Origin: an uncultured Collinsella sp.
GTDB taxonomy: Bacteria > Actinomycetota > Coriobacteriia > Coriobacteriales > Coriobacteriaceae
Direction of reading: 5' to 3'
Assembly: GCA_900543275.1 (NCBI GenBank)
Contig: UQQL01000092.1
Location: forward strand, 1-5,730
DNA length: 5,730 bases
Each line of letters opens with the position of its first letter. Within the stretch, counting starts at the first letter, position 1. Shown one piece after another: positions 1-5,698 of the stretch. The notes under the pieces were generated by a model that ran no database searches, was not told the origin of the DNA, and saw only the letters and a program-made list of their open reading frames with translations. Made by a program: the position numbers and the translations under genes.

Positions 1-22
1 GTCAGATGTGTATAAGAGACAG
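1..22. other. Nextera adapter remnant (read-1 side) with Tn5 mosaic end
   Basis: Positions 4-22 are the 19-base Tn5 mosaic end used in Nextera tagmentation. The three bases before it (GTC) match the end of the read-1 (i5-side) adapter. This is synthetic library sequence, not genome. The natural insert starts at 23, inside leuS. Confidence 0.97.
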
Positions 23-1926
23 GCGCCGTAGGGCTCGATGACCGAGCTCGGGGGCACGACGTTGCCCTTGGACTTGGACATGGTGTCGCCGTTCTCGTCC
101 TTGACCATGCCCTGGCACAGCAGGTTGGTGAAGGGCTCGTCCACACTCAGCAGGCCCAGGTCGCGCAGTGCCTTGGTAAAGAAGCGGCTGTAGAGCAGGT
201 GCAGAATGGCGTGCTCGATGCCGCCGATGTAGTTATCGACAGGCATCCAACGATCGGCAGCCTCGCGGGAGAAGGGCAGCTCGGTGTTGTGCGGGTCCGT
301 ATAGCGCAGGTAATACCAGCTGGAGCAAGTGAAGGTGTCCATGGTATCGGTCTCGCGCTTGGCCGGGCGGCCGCAGACCGGGCAGGTGGTCTCGTAGAAC
401 TCCTTGCACTCGGCGAGGGTCTCGCCGGCGCCCAGGTCCAGGTTCTCGGGCAGCGTTACCGGCAGCTGATCCTCGGGCACAGGCACGATGCCGCAGTGCT
501 CGCAGTGGATAGCCGGGATGGGGTTGCCCCAATAGCGCTGGCGGCTGATGAGCCAGTCGCGCAGACGGAACTCGACCTTGCGCCGGCCGCAGCCCATGGC
601 CTCAAGGTCGGCCACAATCGCAGCCTCGCCCTCGGAGTGCTTGCCGCCACGCATGCCGGTGTACTTGCCGGACTGAACGAGCGTGCCCTCGGCAGCATGG
701 GCGCAATCCCAGTCGACGGTCTCGGCATGGAAGGTATCAATGGTCTCGCCGCTGGCCTCGACGGCAGCGCGGTCGTCATCGTCCAGGATAATCGGCACAA
801 TAGGCAGGTCGTACTTGCGGGCGAACTCAAAGTCGCGCTGGTCGCCGCAGGGAACGGCCATGACGGCGCCGGTGCCGTAGTCGGCAACGACGTAGTCGGC
901 AACCCACACGGGGACCTTCTCGCCGTTGACCGGGTTCACCACGTAGCGGCCGGTAAAGGCACCGTGCTTCTCGAGGGTGCCCTGGGCACGCTCGACGGCG
1001 GAGATATGCTTGGAGTCCTCGACGATCTTGGTCACGGCCTCCTCGTACTCCGTACCCTCGACGAGCTCGTGCAGACGAGCGTACTCGGGGGCCAGGACAA
1101 AGAAGGAGACACCGAAGAGCGTATCGGCACGCGTGGTGAAGACGGTGATTTTGCCCTCGTCGCCCTCGATGGGCTCGCCATCCTTGTCGCACAGGGTAAA
1201 GTCGACCTCGGCGCCCTCGGAGCGACCGATCCAGTTGGCCTGCATCTGCTTGACGCGCTCGGGCCAGCCGGGGAGCTTTTCCAGATCATCGAGCAGCTCC
1301 TGGGAGTACTCAGTGATCTTGAAGTACCACTGCTCAAGGTCGCGCTTCTCGGGCTCGGTGCCGCAGCGCCAGCACTTGCCCTCGGTGACCTGCTCGTTGG
1401 CCAGAACGGTCTTGCAGGTGGGGCACCAGTTGACCGGGTTCTTCTTACGGTAGACCAGGCCCTTTTCCCACAACTTCTCAAAGATCCACTGACCCCAACG
1501 GTAATAATCGGGGCTGCAGGTCTTGACCATGCGATCCAGATCGTAGGAGAAGCCCATGCGCTTCATCGTGGCGAGCGCCTGGTCCATGTTCTTATACGTC
1601 CAGGCGGCAGCCTGCGTGTTGTGCTTGATGGCGGCGTTCTCGGCAGGCAGGCCAAAGGCGTCAAAGCCGATGGGGTGCAGAACATCGTAGCCGCGCATGC
1701 GGGCCTGACGGGCCATGGCATCGCCGATGGTATAGTTGCGCGCGTGGCCCATGTGCAGATCGCCCGACGGATACGGGAACATCTCGAGCACGTACTTCTT
1801 GGGCTTGCTGGCGTCGGTGTCGACGGCAAAAAGGTTGGAGTCCTCCCAGGCCTTCATCCACTTGGACTCAATGGCCTGCGCGTCGTAGGCAGGGATCTCA
1901 TCCTTATGATCTGTGCAATCGCACAT
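23..1926 (-). CDS. leuS: Leucyl-tRNA synthetase, C-terminus missing
   Basis: Class I aminoacyl-tRNA synthetase that charges tRNA-Leu in the cytoplasm and hydrolyses mischarged tRNA in its CP1 editing domain. The frame is open from ATG at 1926 to the adapter, giving 634 full residues. Visible motifs in order: FPYPSGDLHMGH at residues 50-61, the HIGH signature as HMGH; a zinc-ribbon pair C168/C171 and C185/C188; the threonine-rich editing loop TTRADT at 264-269; the editing segment VPCGDQRDFEFA with D362 at the position of the conserved editing aspartate; a second CxxC pair in the later zinc region; GGIEHAILHLLYSRFF of the catalytic core; and MSKS at 616-619, preceded by Thr rather than the usual Lys. 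Bacterial LeuRS is usually 800-880 residues, so about 200 residues (anticodon-binding and C-terminal domains) are lost at the contig end. The start is supported by AAAGGAG 5 bases upstream. It lies downstream of guaB on the same strand, but hairpins in between make co-transcription unlikely. Confidence 0.97.
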
Positions 1927-1931
1927 ATCAG

Positions 1932-1938
1932 CTCCTTT
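1932..1938 (-). promoter_or_regulatory. Ribosome binding site of leuS
   Basis: On the minus strand AAAGGAG lies 5 bases before the ATG at 1926. It is a strong match to the anti-Shine-Dalgarno sequence and fixes the leuS start. It sits just outside the long leader hairpin (1950-2068), so the hairpin leaves it exposed. Confidence 0.85.
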
Positions 1939-1949
1939 AATCTTTAATG

Positions 1950-2068
1950 GGGTCGGTCGGCTTAGCTTTATTCGCTACTGCGGACAGTCCTGCGCAAGAC
2001 GAAGAGCACATTAAGTGCTCTTCTTTGCGTGCGGAACTTGTAGCGAACAAAGCTAAGCCGCCCGACCC
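1950..2068. repeat. Long inverted repeat in the leuS leader, nested hairpins
   Basis: The arms 1950-1978 and 2040-2068 are 29 bases each and complementary at 27 positions. In minus-strand RNA one of the two mismatches is a U-G wobble. Inside is a perfect 9-bp stem (2001-2009 with 2015-2023, loop of 5) whose base continues imperfectly, so all 119 bases could fold into one long rod. No U-run follows on either strand, so it is not a standard terminator. I see no T-box sequence (no AGGGTGG-type motif) and no leucine-rich leader peptide. It ends 23 bases before the leuS start. It could be an attenuator or mRNA-stabilising leader, or a small palindromic repeat inserted there. The fold is read by eye. 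Confidence 0.75.
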
Positions 2069-2085
2069 TAAGGTTAACTTGACTG

Positions 2086-2091
2086 ATGATA
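2086..2091 (-). promoter_or_regulatory. Possible -10 element of leuS
   Basis: The minus strand reads TATCAT here, 5 of 6 bases of the sigma-70 -10 consensus. A transcript starting 6-8 bases downstream would carry the whole long hairpin in its leader. No good -35 lies at normal spacing; the best (CAGACA) is too far away and inside the neighbouring hairpin. This is a weak call. Confidence 0.25.
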
Positions 2092-2102
2092 GCAAATACA
2101 AC

Positions 2103-2137
2103 AAGCGAGATGTCTGCGACTTGCAGGCATCTCGCTT
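2103..2137. terminator. Terminator-like hairpin between guaB and leuS
   Basis: A 15-bp stem (2103-2117 with 2123-2137) encloses a 5-base loop. It is perfect on the plus strand if one U-G wobble is allowed; on the minus strand one C-A mismatch appears. On the minus strand the stem is followed by GTTGTATTTG, a moderately U-rich tail suitable for ending the guaB transcript. On the plus strand the tail is TATCTAAAT. Given the gene directions, guaB termination is the likely role. Confidence 0.6.
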
Positions 2138-2175
2138 TATCTAAATAACGTGGTTGATACTCAACCTTTATGTGC

Positions 2176-2199
2176 AACCCGTTCTAGAACGAACGGGTT
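2176..2199. repeat. Short perfect hairpin downstream of guaB
   Basis: AACCCGTTC (2176-2184) pairs perfectly with GAACGGGTT (2191-2199) across a 6-base loop. On the plus strand TTCC follows, a short tail; on the minus strand, the coding direction, no U-run follows. It abuts the base of the larger hairpin 2198-2291. It may be an inefficient terminator or part of a compound palindromic repeat. Confidence 0.5.
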
Positions 2200-2291
2200 T
2201 TCCAAGTGCCGCAGATTGCCGTGAAAGAGGAGCGAGGCGTACTTTGGTACGCGAGCGACGGTTTGAACGGCAAGGTGCGGTGCCTGGGAAA
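2198..2291. repeat. 94-base imperfect palindrome in the guaB 3' region
   Basis: Arms pair from the outside in: 2198-2203 with 2286-2291 (with one G-U), 2209-2213 with 2276-2280 (CCGCA/TGCGG), 2216-2222 with 2267-2273 (TTGCCGT/ACGGCAA), then an unpaired zone and a tip stem 2237-2242 with 2247-2252 (GCGTAC/GTACGC) on a 4-base loop. It begins 5 bases after the guaB stop codon. There is no U-tail on the minus strand. The form resembles a dispersed repetitive extragenic palindrome. I infer it is a repeat family in this genome, possibly protecting the guaB mRNA 3' end. Confidence 0.65.
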
Positions 2292-2296
2292 GCCGC

Positions 2297-3808
2297 TTAT
2301 CGATAAGATACGGACTGCTGGGAGTCCTTAACCACAACGTCGTGGGCGCCGCCTTCGACGATGGAGGTGGAGCTGACCAGGGTCAGGCGTGCCTTTTCCT
2401 GGAGCTCGGGGATCGAGAGGGCGCCGCAGTTGCACATCGTGGACTTGACCTTGTAGAGCGTGCCGCCCACGCCGTCCTTGAGGGAACCGGCATAGGGAAC
2501 GTAGGAGTCAACGCCCTCGACGAAGCTGAGCTTCGCCGCGCCGCCCAGGTCGTAGCGCTGCCAGTTGCGAGCACGCGCAGAACCCTCGCCCCAGTACTCC
2601 TTCATGTACTGGCCGTTGACGTTGACGCGCTCGGTCGGGCTCTCATCGAAGCGGGCGAAGTAGCGACCCAGCATCATAAAGTCGGCACCCATAGCAAGGG
2701 CGAGCGTCATGTGGTAGTCGTATACGATACCGCCGTCGGAGCACACGGGCACGTAAACACCGGTCTCCTCGTAGTACTCGTCACGGGCGCGGCAGACGTC
2801 GATCAGCGCGGTGGCCTGGCCACGACCGATACCCTTGGTCTCGCGAGTGATGCAGATGGAACCGCCGCCGATACCGACCTTGATGAAGTCGGCACCGCAG
2901 TCGGCCAAGAAGCGGAAGCCCTCGGCGTCGACGACGTTACCGGCACCGACCTTGACGTCCTCGCCGTAGTTGGCGCGAATCCACTCGATGGTGCGCTTCT
3001 GCCACTCACTGAAGCCCTCGGAGGAGTCGATGCACAGGACATCGGCGCCAGCCTCGATGAGCAGCGGCACGCGCTCGGCATAGTCGCGGGTGTTGATACC
3101 GGCGCCGACCATATAGCGCTTGTCGTTATCGAGCAGCTCGTTGGGGTTGGTCTTGTGGCTGTCGTAGTCCTTGCGGAAGACGATGCCCATAAGGTGATCG
3201 TTGTCGTCGACGATAGGCAGAGCGTTGAGCTTGTTGTCCCAGATGACGTCGTTGGCAACCTTGAGGCTGATGTTCTTGTCGCCCACGATAAGCTGCTCAC
3301 GCGGGGTCATGAACTCGGAGACCTTCTTCTGGTGGTCATCGCGGCTGGGGCGATAGTCACGGCTGGTGACGATGCCCAGGAGCTTGCCCTTGGGAGTGCC
3401 ATCGTCGGTAACCGGCATGGTGGAGTGGCCGGTCTTCTCCTTGAGCTCGATGACCTGCTCCATGGTCATGTCGGGGGTCAGCGTGGAATCGGACTGAACG
3501 AAACCAGCCTTGTGATCCTTAACGGCCTTAACCATAGCAGCCTCGGACTCAGGGGTCTGAGAACCGTAAATGAAGGACAGGCCACCCTCGGTAGCGAGCG
3601 CGACACCCATGTCGACGCCCGAGACGGACTGCATGATGGCGGAAACCATGGGGATGTTCAGGGTGATTGCCGGCTTCTCACCGCGCTTAAAGCGGGTTAG
3701 CGGCGTCTTAAGAGAGACGTTGTTGGGGATGCACTGCGAGGACGAGTAGCCAGGGACCAGCAGATACTCCGAAAACGTGTGGGACTCACCGGGAAAGAAC
3801 GTAGCCAT
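2297..3808 (-). CDS. guaB: IMP dehydrogenase, Tritrichomonas foetus-like type
   Basis: Cytosolic enzyme that oxidises IMP to XMP with NAD+, the committed step to GMP. The 503-residue protein is a (beta/alpha)8 barrel interrupted by two CBS domains at roughly residues 103-155 and 165-220 (each ending near a DY motif, SRDYR and RKDYD). Key residues: D261 in DSSEGFSEWQ, the loop GIGGGSICITR with catalytic C319, the flap RNWQRYDLGG with the R418-Y419 dyad, and E431. Length and numbering of D261, C319, R418 and Y419 coincide with what I recall for the T. foetus enzyme; typical bacterial GuaB is about 488 residues with GPGSICTTR and DTAHGH-type motifs. K310 and E431 are the residues linked to mycophenolic acid insensitivity in T. 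foetus. The ATG at 3808 is supported by AAAAGGAG four bases upstream. It is followed by the 94-base palindrome. IMPDH identity is near certain; the subtype rests on memory of the protist sequence. Confidence 0.97.
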   Translation of the reverse strand: MATFFPGESHTFSEYLLVPGYSSSQCIPNNVSLKTPLTRFKRGEKPAITLNIPMVSAIMQSVSGVDMGVALATEGGLSFIYGSQTPESEAAMVKAVKDHKAGFVQSDSTLTPDMTMEQVIELKEKTGHSTMPVTDDGTPKGKLLGIVTSRDYRPSRDDHQKKVSEFMTPREQLIVGDKNISLKVANDVIWDNKLNALPIVDDNDHLMGIVFRKDYDSHKTNPNELLDNDKRYMVGAGINTRDYAERVPLLIEAGADVLCIDSSEGFSEWQKRTIEWIRANYGEDVKVGAGNVVDAEGFRFLADCGADFIKVGIGGGSICITRETKGIGRGQATALIDVCRARDEYYEETGVYVPVCSDGGIVYDYHMTLALAMGADFMMLGRYFARFDESPTERVNVNGQYMKEYWGEGSARARNWQRYDLGGAAKLSFVEGVDSYVPYAGSLKDGVGGTLYKVKSTMCNCGALSIPELQEKARLTLVSSTSIVEGGAHDVVVKDSQQSVSYR

Positions 3809-3812
3809 GTTT

Positions 3813-3820
3813 CTCCTTTT
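3813..3820 (-). promoter_or_regulatory. Ribosome binding site of guaB
   Basis: The minus strand reads AAAAGGAG, then AAAC, then the ATG at 3808. It is a strong but slightly close site that selects this start. Confidence 0.8.
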
Positions 3821-3858
3821 TCCATGCGACCGGTCGGCTGCAGGCCTCGTAGGACCCA

Positions 3859-3878
3859 GCCCAACCTTGGGCGCCCAA
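3859..3878. promoter_or_regulatory. Candidate operator: overlapping dyads upstream of guaB
   Basis: The half-site CCCAA/TTGGG occurs three times in 19 bases. It forms GCCCAACCTTGGGC (3859-3872), a perfect dyad with a 2-base centre, and TTGGGCGCCCAA (3867-3878), a perfect 12-base palindrome. Outer CCCAG (3855-3859) and CTGGG (3881-3885) extend the symmetry. It lies between the guaB start and the candidate guaB -10, where a repressor or a 5'-end hairpin could act. The binding protein is unknown; the ModE-like protein encoded next door is one candidate. Confidence 0.4.
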
Positions 3879-3887
3879 TACTGGGGA

Positions 3888-3916
3888 AGTATCTTAACGC
3901 ACTTTGACTGCTACAA
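3888..3916 (-). promoter_or_regulatory. Possible guaB promoter
   Basis: On the minus strand TTGTAG (3916-3911) and GATACT (3893-3888) are 17 bases apart. They match sigma-70 boxes at 3 and 4 of 6 positions. Transcription would start near 3881, next to the dyad cluster, leaving a leader of about 70 bases. The match is weak. Confidence 0.3.
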
Positions 3917-3917
3917 T
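3909..3917 (+). promoter_or_regulatory. Possible extended -10 promoter of the ModE-like gene
   Basis: TGCTACAAT is an extended -10 (TGn plus TACAAT, 5 of 6 to consensus). No convincing -35 is present, as is common for extended -10 promoters. A start near 3924 gives a leader of about 75 bases. It overlaps the candidate guaB -35 on the other strand, so the two genes may compete for polymerase. Confidence 0.4.
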
Positions 3918-4001
3918 GCATGATTTAAGAAGAGCACACGAGGGTTTGACGCAGGCTTTGCGTTTACCCAGCAAACACTTTAGTGGGGAGACGTGGAGCA
4001 C

Positions 4002-4349
4002 ATGGAGTACAAGACGACGGCAAAGCTGGTCATTCAAGCGTGCGACAAAGACCTGCCGGGCGTGTTCGGCCATGGCTGTGTCTTGCTGCTGCAGGGCATC
4101 GCCCGCGAGCACTCGCTCAACCGCGCCGCCAAGAGCATGGGCATGGCGTATTCCAAAGCCTGGCGCATTGTGAACGAGGCGGAAGGACAGCTGGGCTGCA
4201 AGCTCATCGAGCGCGACGGCGCCCGCGGATCATCGCTCACCCCCGCCGGCGAGCGAGCCATAGCGGTCTACGAGGAGCTGCAGGCCGACATCAACCAAGT
4301 CATTGCCACCAAAGCCAACGACCTCATCGCCAGCATTAACGCAAAGTAG
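4002..4349 (+). CDS. ModE-type winged-helix DNA-binding protein, no molybdate domain
   Basis: A 115-residue protein resembling only the N-terminal DNA-binding domain of ModE (LysR-like winged helix-turn-helix). After a short N-terminal strand comes FGHGCVLLLQGI (residues 22-33), then the helix-turn-helix at about 38-61 (SLNRAAKSMGMAYSKAWRIV), a wing ending in LTPAG (79-83), and a C-terminal helix at about 84-110 probably used for dimerisation. The TOBE domains with which full ModE senses molybdate are absent, so the ligand, if any, is unknown. No molybdate transport or cofactor genes are in view. A GTG at 3993 is an alternative start in the same frame (three more residues), but GGGGAG at 3985-3990 is only 2 bases from it; ATG 4002 has that site 11 bases away and GGAG 3 bases away, so the start is uncertain. 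It is divergent from guaB and convergent with the PLP-like gene. Likely a transcription factor acting locally or on itself, by inference. Confidence 0.88.
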   Translation: MEYKTTAKLVIQACDKDLPGVFGHGCVLLLQGIAREHSLNRAAKSMGMAYSKAWRIVNEAEGQLGCKLIERDGARGSSLTPAGERAIAVYEELQADINQVIATKANDLIASINAK

Positions 4350-4396
4350 ACTATCTGGGCTGATTATTGGTCCGCCGCACTAACGAATTAAGACGC

Positions 4397-4412
4397 GCGC
4401 CATAAAATGCGC
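4397..4412 (+). terminator. Weak hairpin after the ModE-like gene
   Basis: GCGC pairs with GCGC around an AT/AT step with one bulged C and a 3-base loop, followed by CCATTT. It lies 48 bases past the stop. The tail is poor, so this is only a tentative terminator. Confidence 0.2.
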
Positions 4413-4414
4413 CC

Positions 4415-4542
4415 ATTTACTACGTTTAGTTGAACACCCTCGACCACCCCAGATTTCGTGAAAATAAAACCGCTGGTAGACAGCTTGCCATTTTTCAAAA
4501 ATGGCGGGTATGGTTGACCCCTAGGGGTTAAACGTAGTAGAT
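4415..4542. repeat. 128-base structured inverted-repeat element
   Basis: The ends 4415-4428 and 4529-4542 are 14-base inverted repeats, 13 exact plus one that is a U-G pair in plus-strand RNA. The core TACTACGTTTA is perfect over 11 bases. Nested inside are GCTG/CAGC (4472-4484), a 9-bp palindrome at 4487-4505, and the perfect palindrome ACCCCTAGGGGT (4517-4528). It has no ORF. It fills the gap between two convergent genes. No clear target-site duplication flanks it. It could be a small non-autonomous repeat (MITE-like), a bidirectional transcription end signal, or a structured RNA. I cannot tell which from one copy. Confidence 0.65.
4487..4505. repeat. Tight 9-bp palindrome inside the 128-base element
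   Basis: GCCATTTTT and AAAAATGGC face each other across a single C. The T-run lies in the 5' arm and no T-run follows, so it is not a classical terminator. It is more likely a protein-binding dyad or the tip stem of a larger fold. Confidence 0.6.
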
Positions 4543-4574
4543 AGGCCGTTGTCGTGGCACAGACCCAATACTAG

Positions 4575-5567
4575 CTACTTGCGGAGGGCGTTGTCTAGGG
4601 TGGCAGCCACTACCAGGGGATCATCAGTGCCGGCGAAGAGGCGGATGGTGCTCCCCTGCTTGCCTCGCGGAGCAGAGAGGCGCGTCGTTGCGCCGCCGGC
4701 GGGCGATATACGGAACTTGTCGGGCAGTGCGTTAAAGAATTCGCCCGCGGTGCAGCCCATCAGGTCAAACTCTACTGCCGGGCCAAAACCGTGCTCTAGG
4801 ATGCCGGTCGCGATGGTATGGTCGGGATGCGAGGTCAGCCCGGGATAGCGCACGTTGCGTACCATCTCGTTGGCGGCCAGATACTCGGCTAGCGCACGGG
4901 CGCGGTCGAAATGCGCCTGCATGCGGGTGTCGATCGTGTCGAGCCCATGCTCTAGAATCTCGGCCTCATCGGAGGACAAGTCGAGCGCAGCCAATCCGCA
5001 CCCCTCGAGCAGGGCGTGCGCGCACTCGGCCGCGGCATCCACGCGATGGCGCTTAAGCTGCGAGCGCGCCACCGAAGCGGCGACGAGCTTGCGCGGCGCA
5101 ACGCCGGTACGCACACGGTCGAGTGCCTCGAGCGACAGGACGGCACCCAAACGCAGCGGATCGCACCCAAAGACGCTTGCCACGGTGTTATCCACCACGA
5201 GCAACGCACGGGCCTCACGCGCCGCCCGACCCAGCGCACGCAGATCGGGCACACGTAGGCCAAACCCGCCGATGGAATTGACGAACCACCACAGATGCGA
5301 CCCGCCAGCATCAAACGAAGCATCAAAGCCCTCAGACGCGGCGGTAAACGCCGCAACCGACGGCTCCCCCACGAGCACAACGTCGCAGGCATCAAAGCCG
5401 CGCGCAAACGCATCGGCAAAGTCATCCGCAAAGGCCACCAAGCGATCGCCGGGCTGCACAATCCCCAGCATCGACAGCGCCGCCGGCACATGCGAGGCCG
5501 CAACAAGACACGCCTCACGCGCGCCGGCCCTTGCAGCCCAGGACTCTTCTAGCTGTTGCACGTCCAC
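4575..5567 (-). CDS. Cys/Met-metabolism PLP-enzyme homologue, probably lacking the PLP lysine
   Basis: A 330-residue homologue of the cystathionine gamma-synthase / O-acetylhomoserine sulfhydrylase fold (PLP fold type I). Matching regions: LVVDNTVASVF (D126 is the aspartate that would contact the PLP ring nitrogen), PLRLGA (137-142), GLDTIDTRMQAHF (208-220), YPGLTSHPDH (241-250) and the end STIRLFAGTDDP, where R309 fits the substrate-carboxylate arginine. Differences: the family has an SxTK lysine 25 residues after the DNT aspartate; here that position is R151 within EALDR, and the following glycine-rich HSD segment is lost. The family's first ~60 residues, with the YSR motif from the partner active site, are absent, as is the usual ETPSNP. 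The family is normally 380-400 residues. The start used is GTG at 5567, with AAGGGA 9 bases upstream; a longer TTG start at 5594 is possible. Reading frame and codon use look maintained, which suggests a pseudoenzyme or altered function rather than a decayed gene. Its true role is unknown. Confidence 0.85.
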   Translation of the reverse strand: MDVQQLEESWAARAGAREACLVAASHVPAALSMLGIVQPGDRLVAFADDFADAFARGFDACDVVLVGEPSVAAFTAASEGFDASFDAGGSHLWWFVNSIGGFGLRVPDLRALGRAAREARALLVVDNTVASVFGCDPLRLGAVLSLEALDRVRTGVAPRKLVAASVARSQLKRHRVDAAAECAHALLEGCGLAALDLSSDEAEILEHGLDTIDTRMQAHFDRARALAEYLAANEMVRNVRYPGLTSHPDHTIATGILEHGFGPAVEFDLMGCTAGEFFNALPDKFRISPAGGATTRLSAPRGKQGSTIRLFAGTDDPLVVAATLDNALRK

Positions 5568-5576
5568 GCGGCACCA

Positions 5577-5582
5577 TCCCTT
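5577..5582 (-). promoter_or_regulatory. Ribosome binding site favouring the GTG start at 5567
   Basis: The minus strand reads AAGGGA 9 bases before GTG 5567. The longer TTG start at 5594 would include this site inside the coding region and has no comparable site of its own. Confidence 0.5.
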
Positions 5583-5649
5583 ACATAAAACCAAACCAAG
5601 ACCAGCTCACCCAGGTCGAGAAAACGTCAGCGCAAGCAGCGTCGAGCGG

Positions 5650-5673
5650 TCCGGCGTTCGTTAGAACGCCGGA
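5650..5673. repeat. Perfect 10-bp hairpin upstream of the PLP-like gene
   Basis: TCCGGCGTTC (5650-5659) and GAACGCCGGA (5664-5673) pair fully across a 4-base loop. On the minus strand U-rich sequence lies before the stem, not after it, so it does not look like a terminator of an upstream minus-strand gene. It may be a leader hairpin, an operator or a repeat. The rest of 5583-5698 shows no gene. Confidence 0.55.
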
Positions 5674-5698
5674 ACAAAATCACCCGTGATATTCGCCG

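Noticed and set aside
1..22. Natural Tn5/IS50 end
   Set aside because: The mosaic end is joined to commercial adapter bases and recurs inverted at the far end with the partner adapter, so it is a library artefact.
199..1947. 582-residue plus-strand open frame antisense to leuS
   Set aside because: It mirrors the leuS codons in a GC-rich gene, has a low-complexity Ala/Gly/Val/Leu composition and no recognisable domain. Long antisense frames are expected here.
1927..2100. T-box riboswitch for leuS
   Set aside because: The minus strand shows no T-box core sequence and no terminator/antiterminator pair with a U-run; the structure is a simple long inverted repeat.
1947..2144. 65-residue plus-strand frame in the guaB-leuS gap
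   Set aside because: It is made almost wholly of the inverted repeat and terminator hairpin and has no family resemblance.
1968..2177. 69-residue minus-strand frame (TTG start) before leuS, considered as a leader peptide
   Set aside because: It has no ribosome binding site, no run of leucine codons, and runs through the palindromes.
1950..2291. CRISPR array or phase-variable invertible segment
   Set aside because: There are no regularly spaced direct repeats, and no invertase gene or promoter bracketed by matching recombination sites is in view.
2342..3700. 452-residue plus-strand open frame antisense to guaB
   Set aside because: The same shadow effect over a clearly real IMP dehydrogenase; Val/Ala/Gly/Asp-rich with no family resemblance.
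4855..5664. 269-residue plus-strand frame over the PLP-like gene
   Set aside because: It is a Ser/Arg/Ala/Thr-rich antisense shadow without any domain; the minus-strand frame has clear homology.
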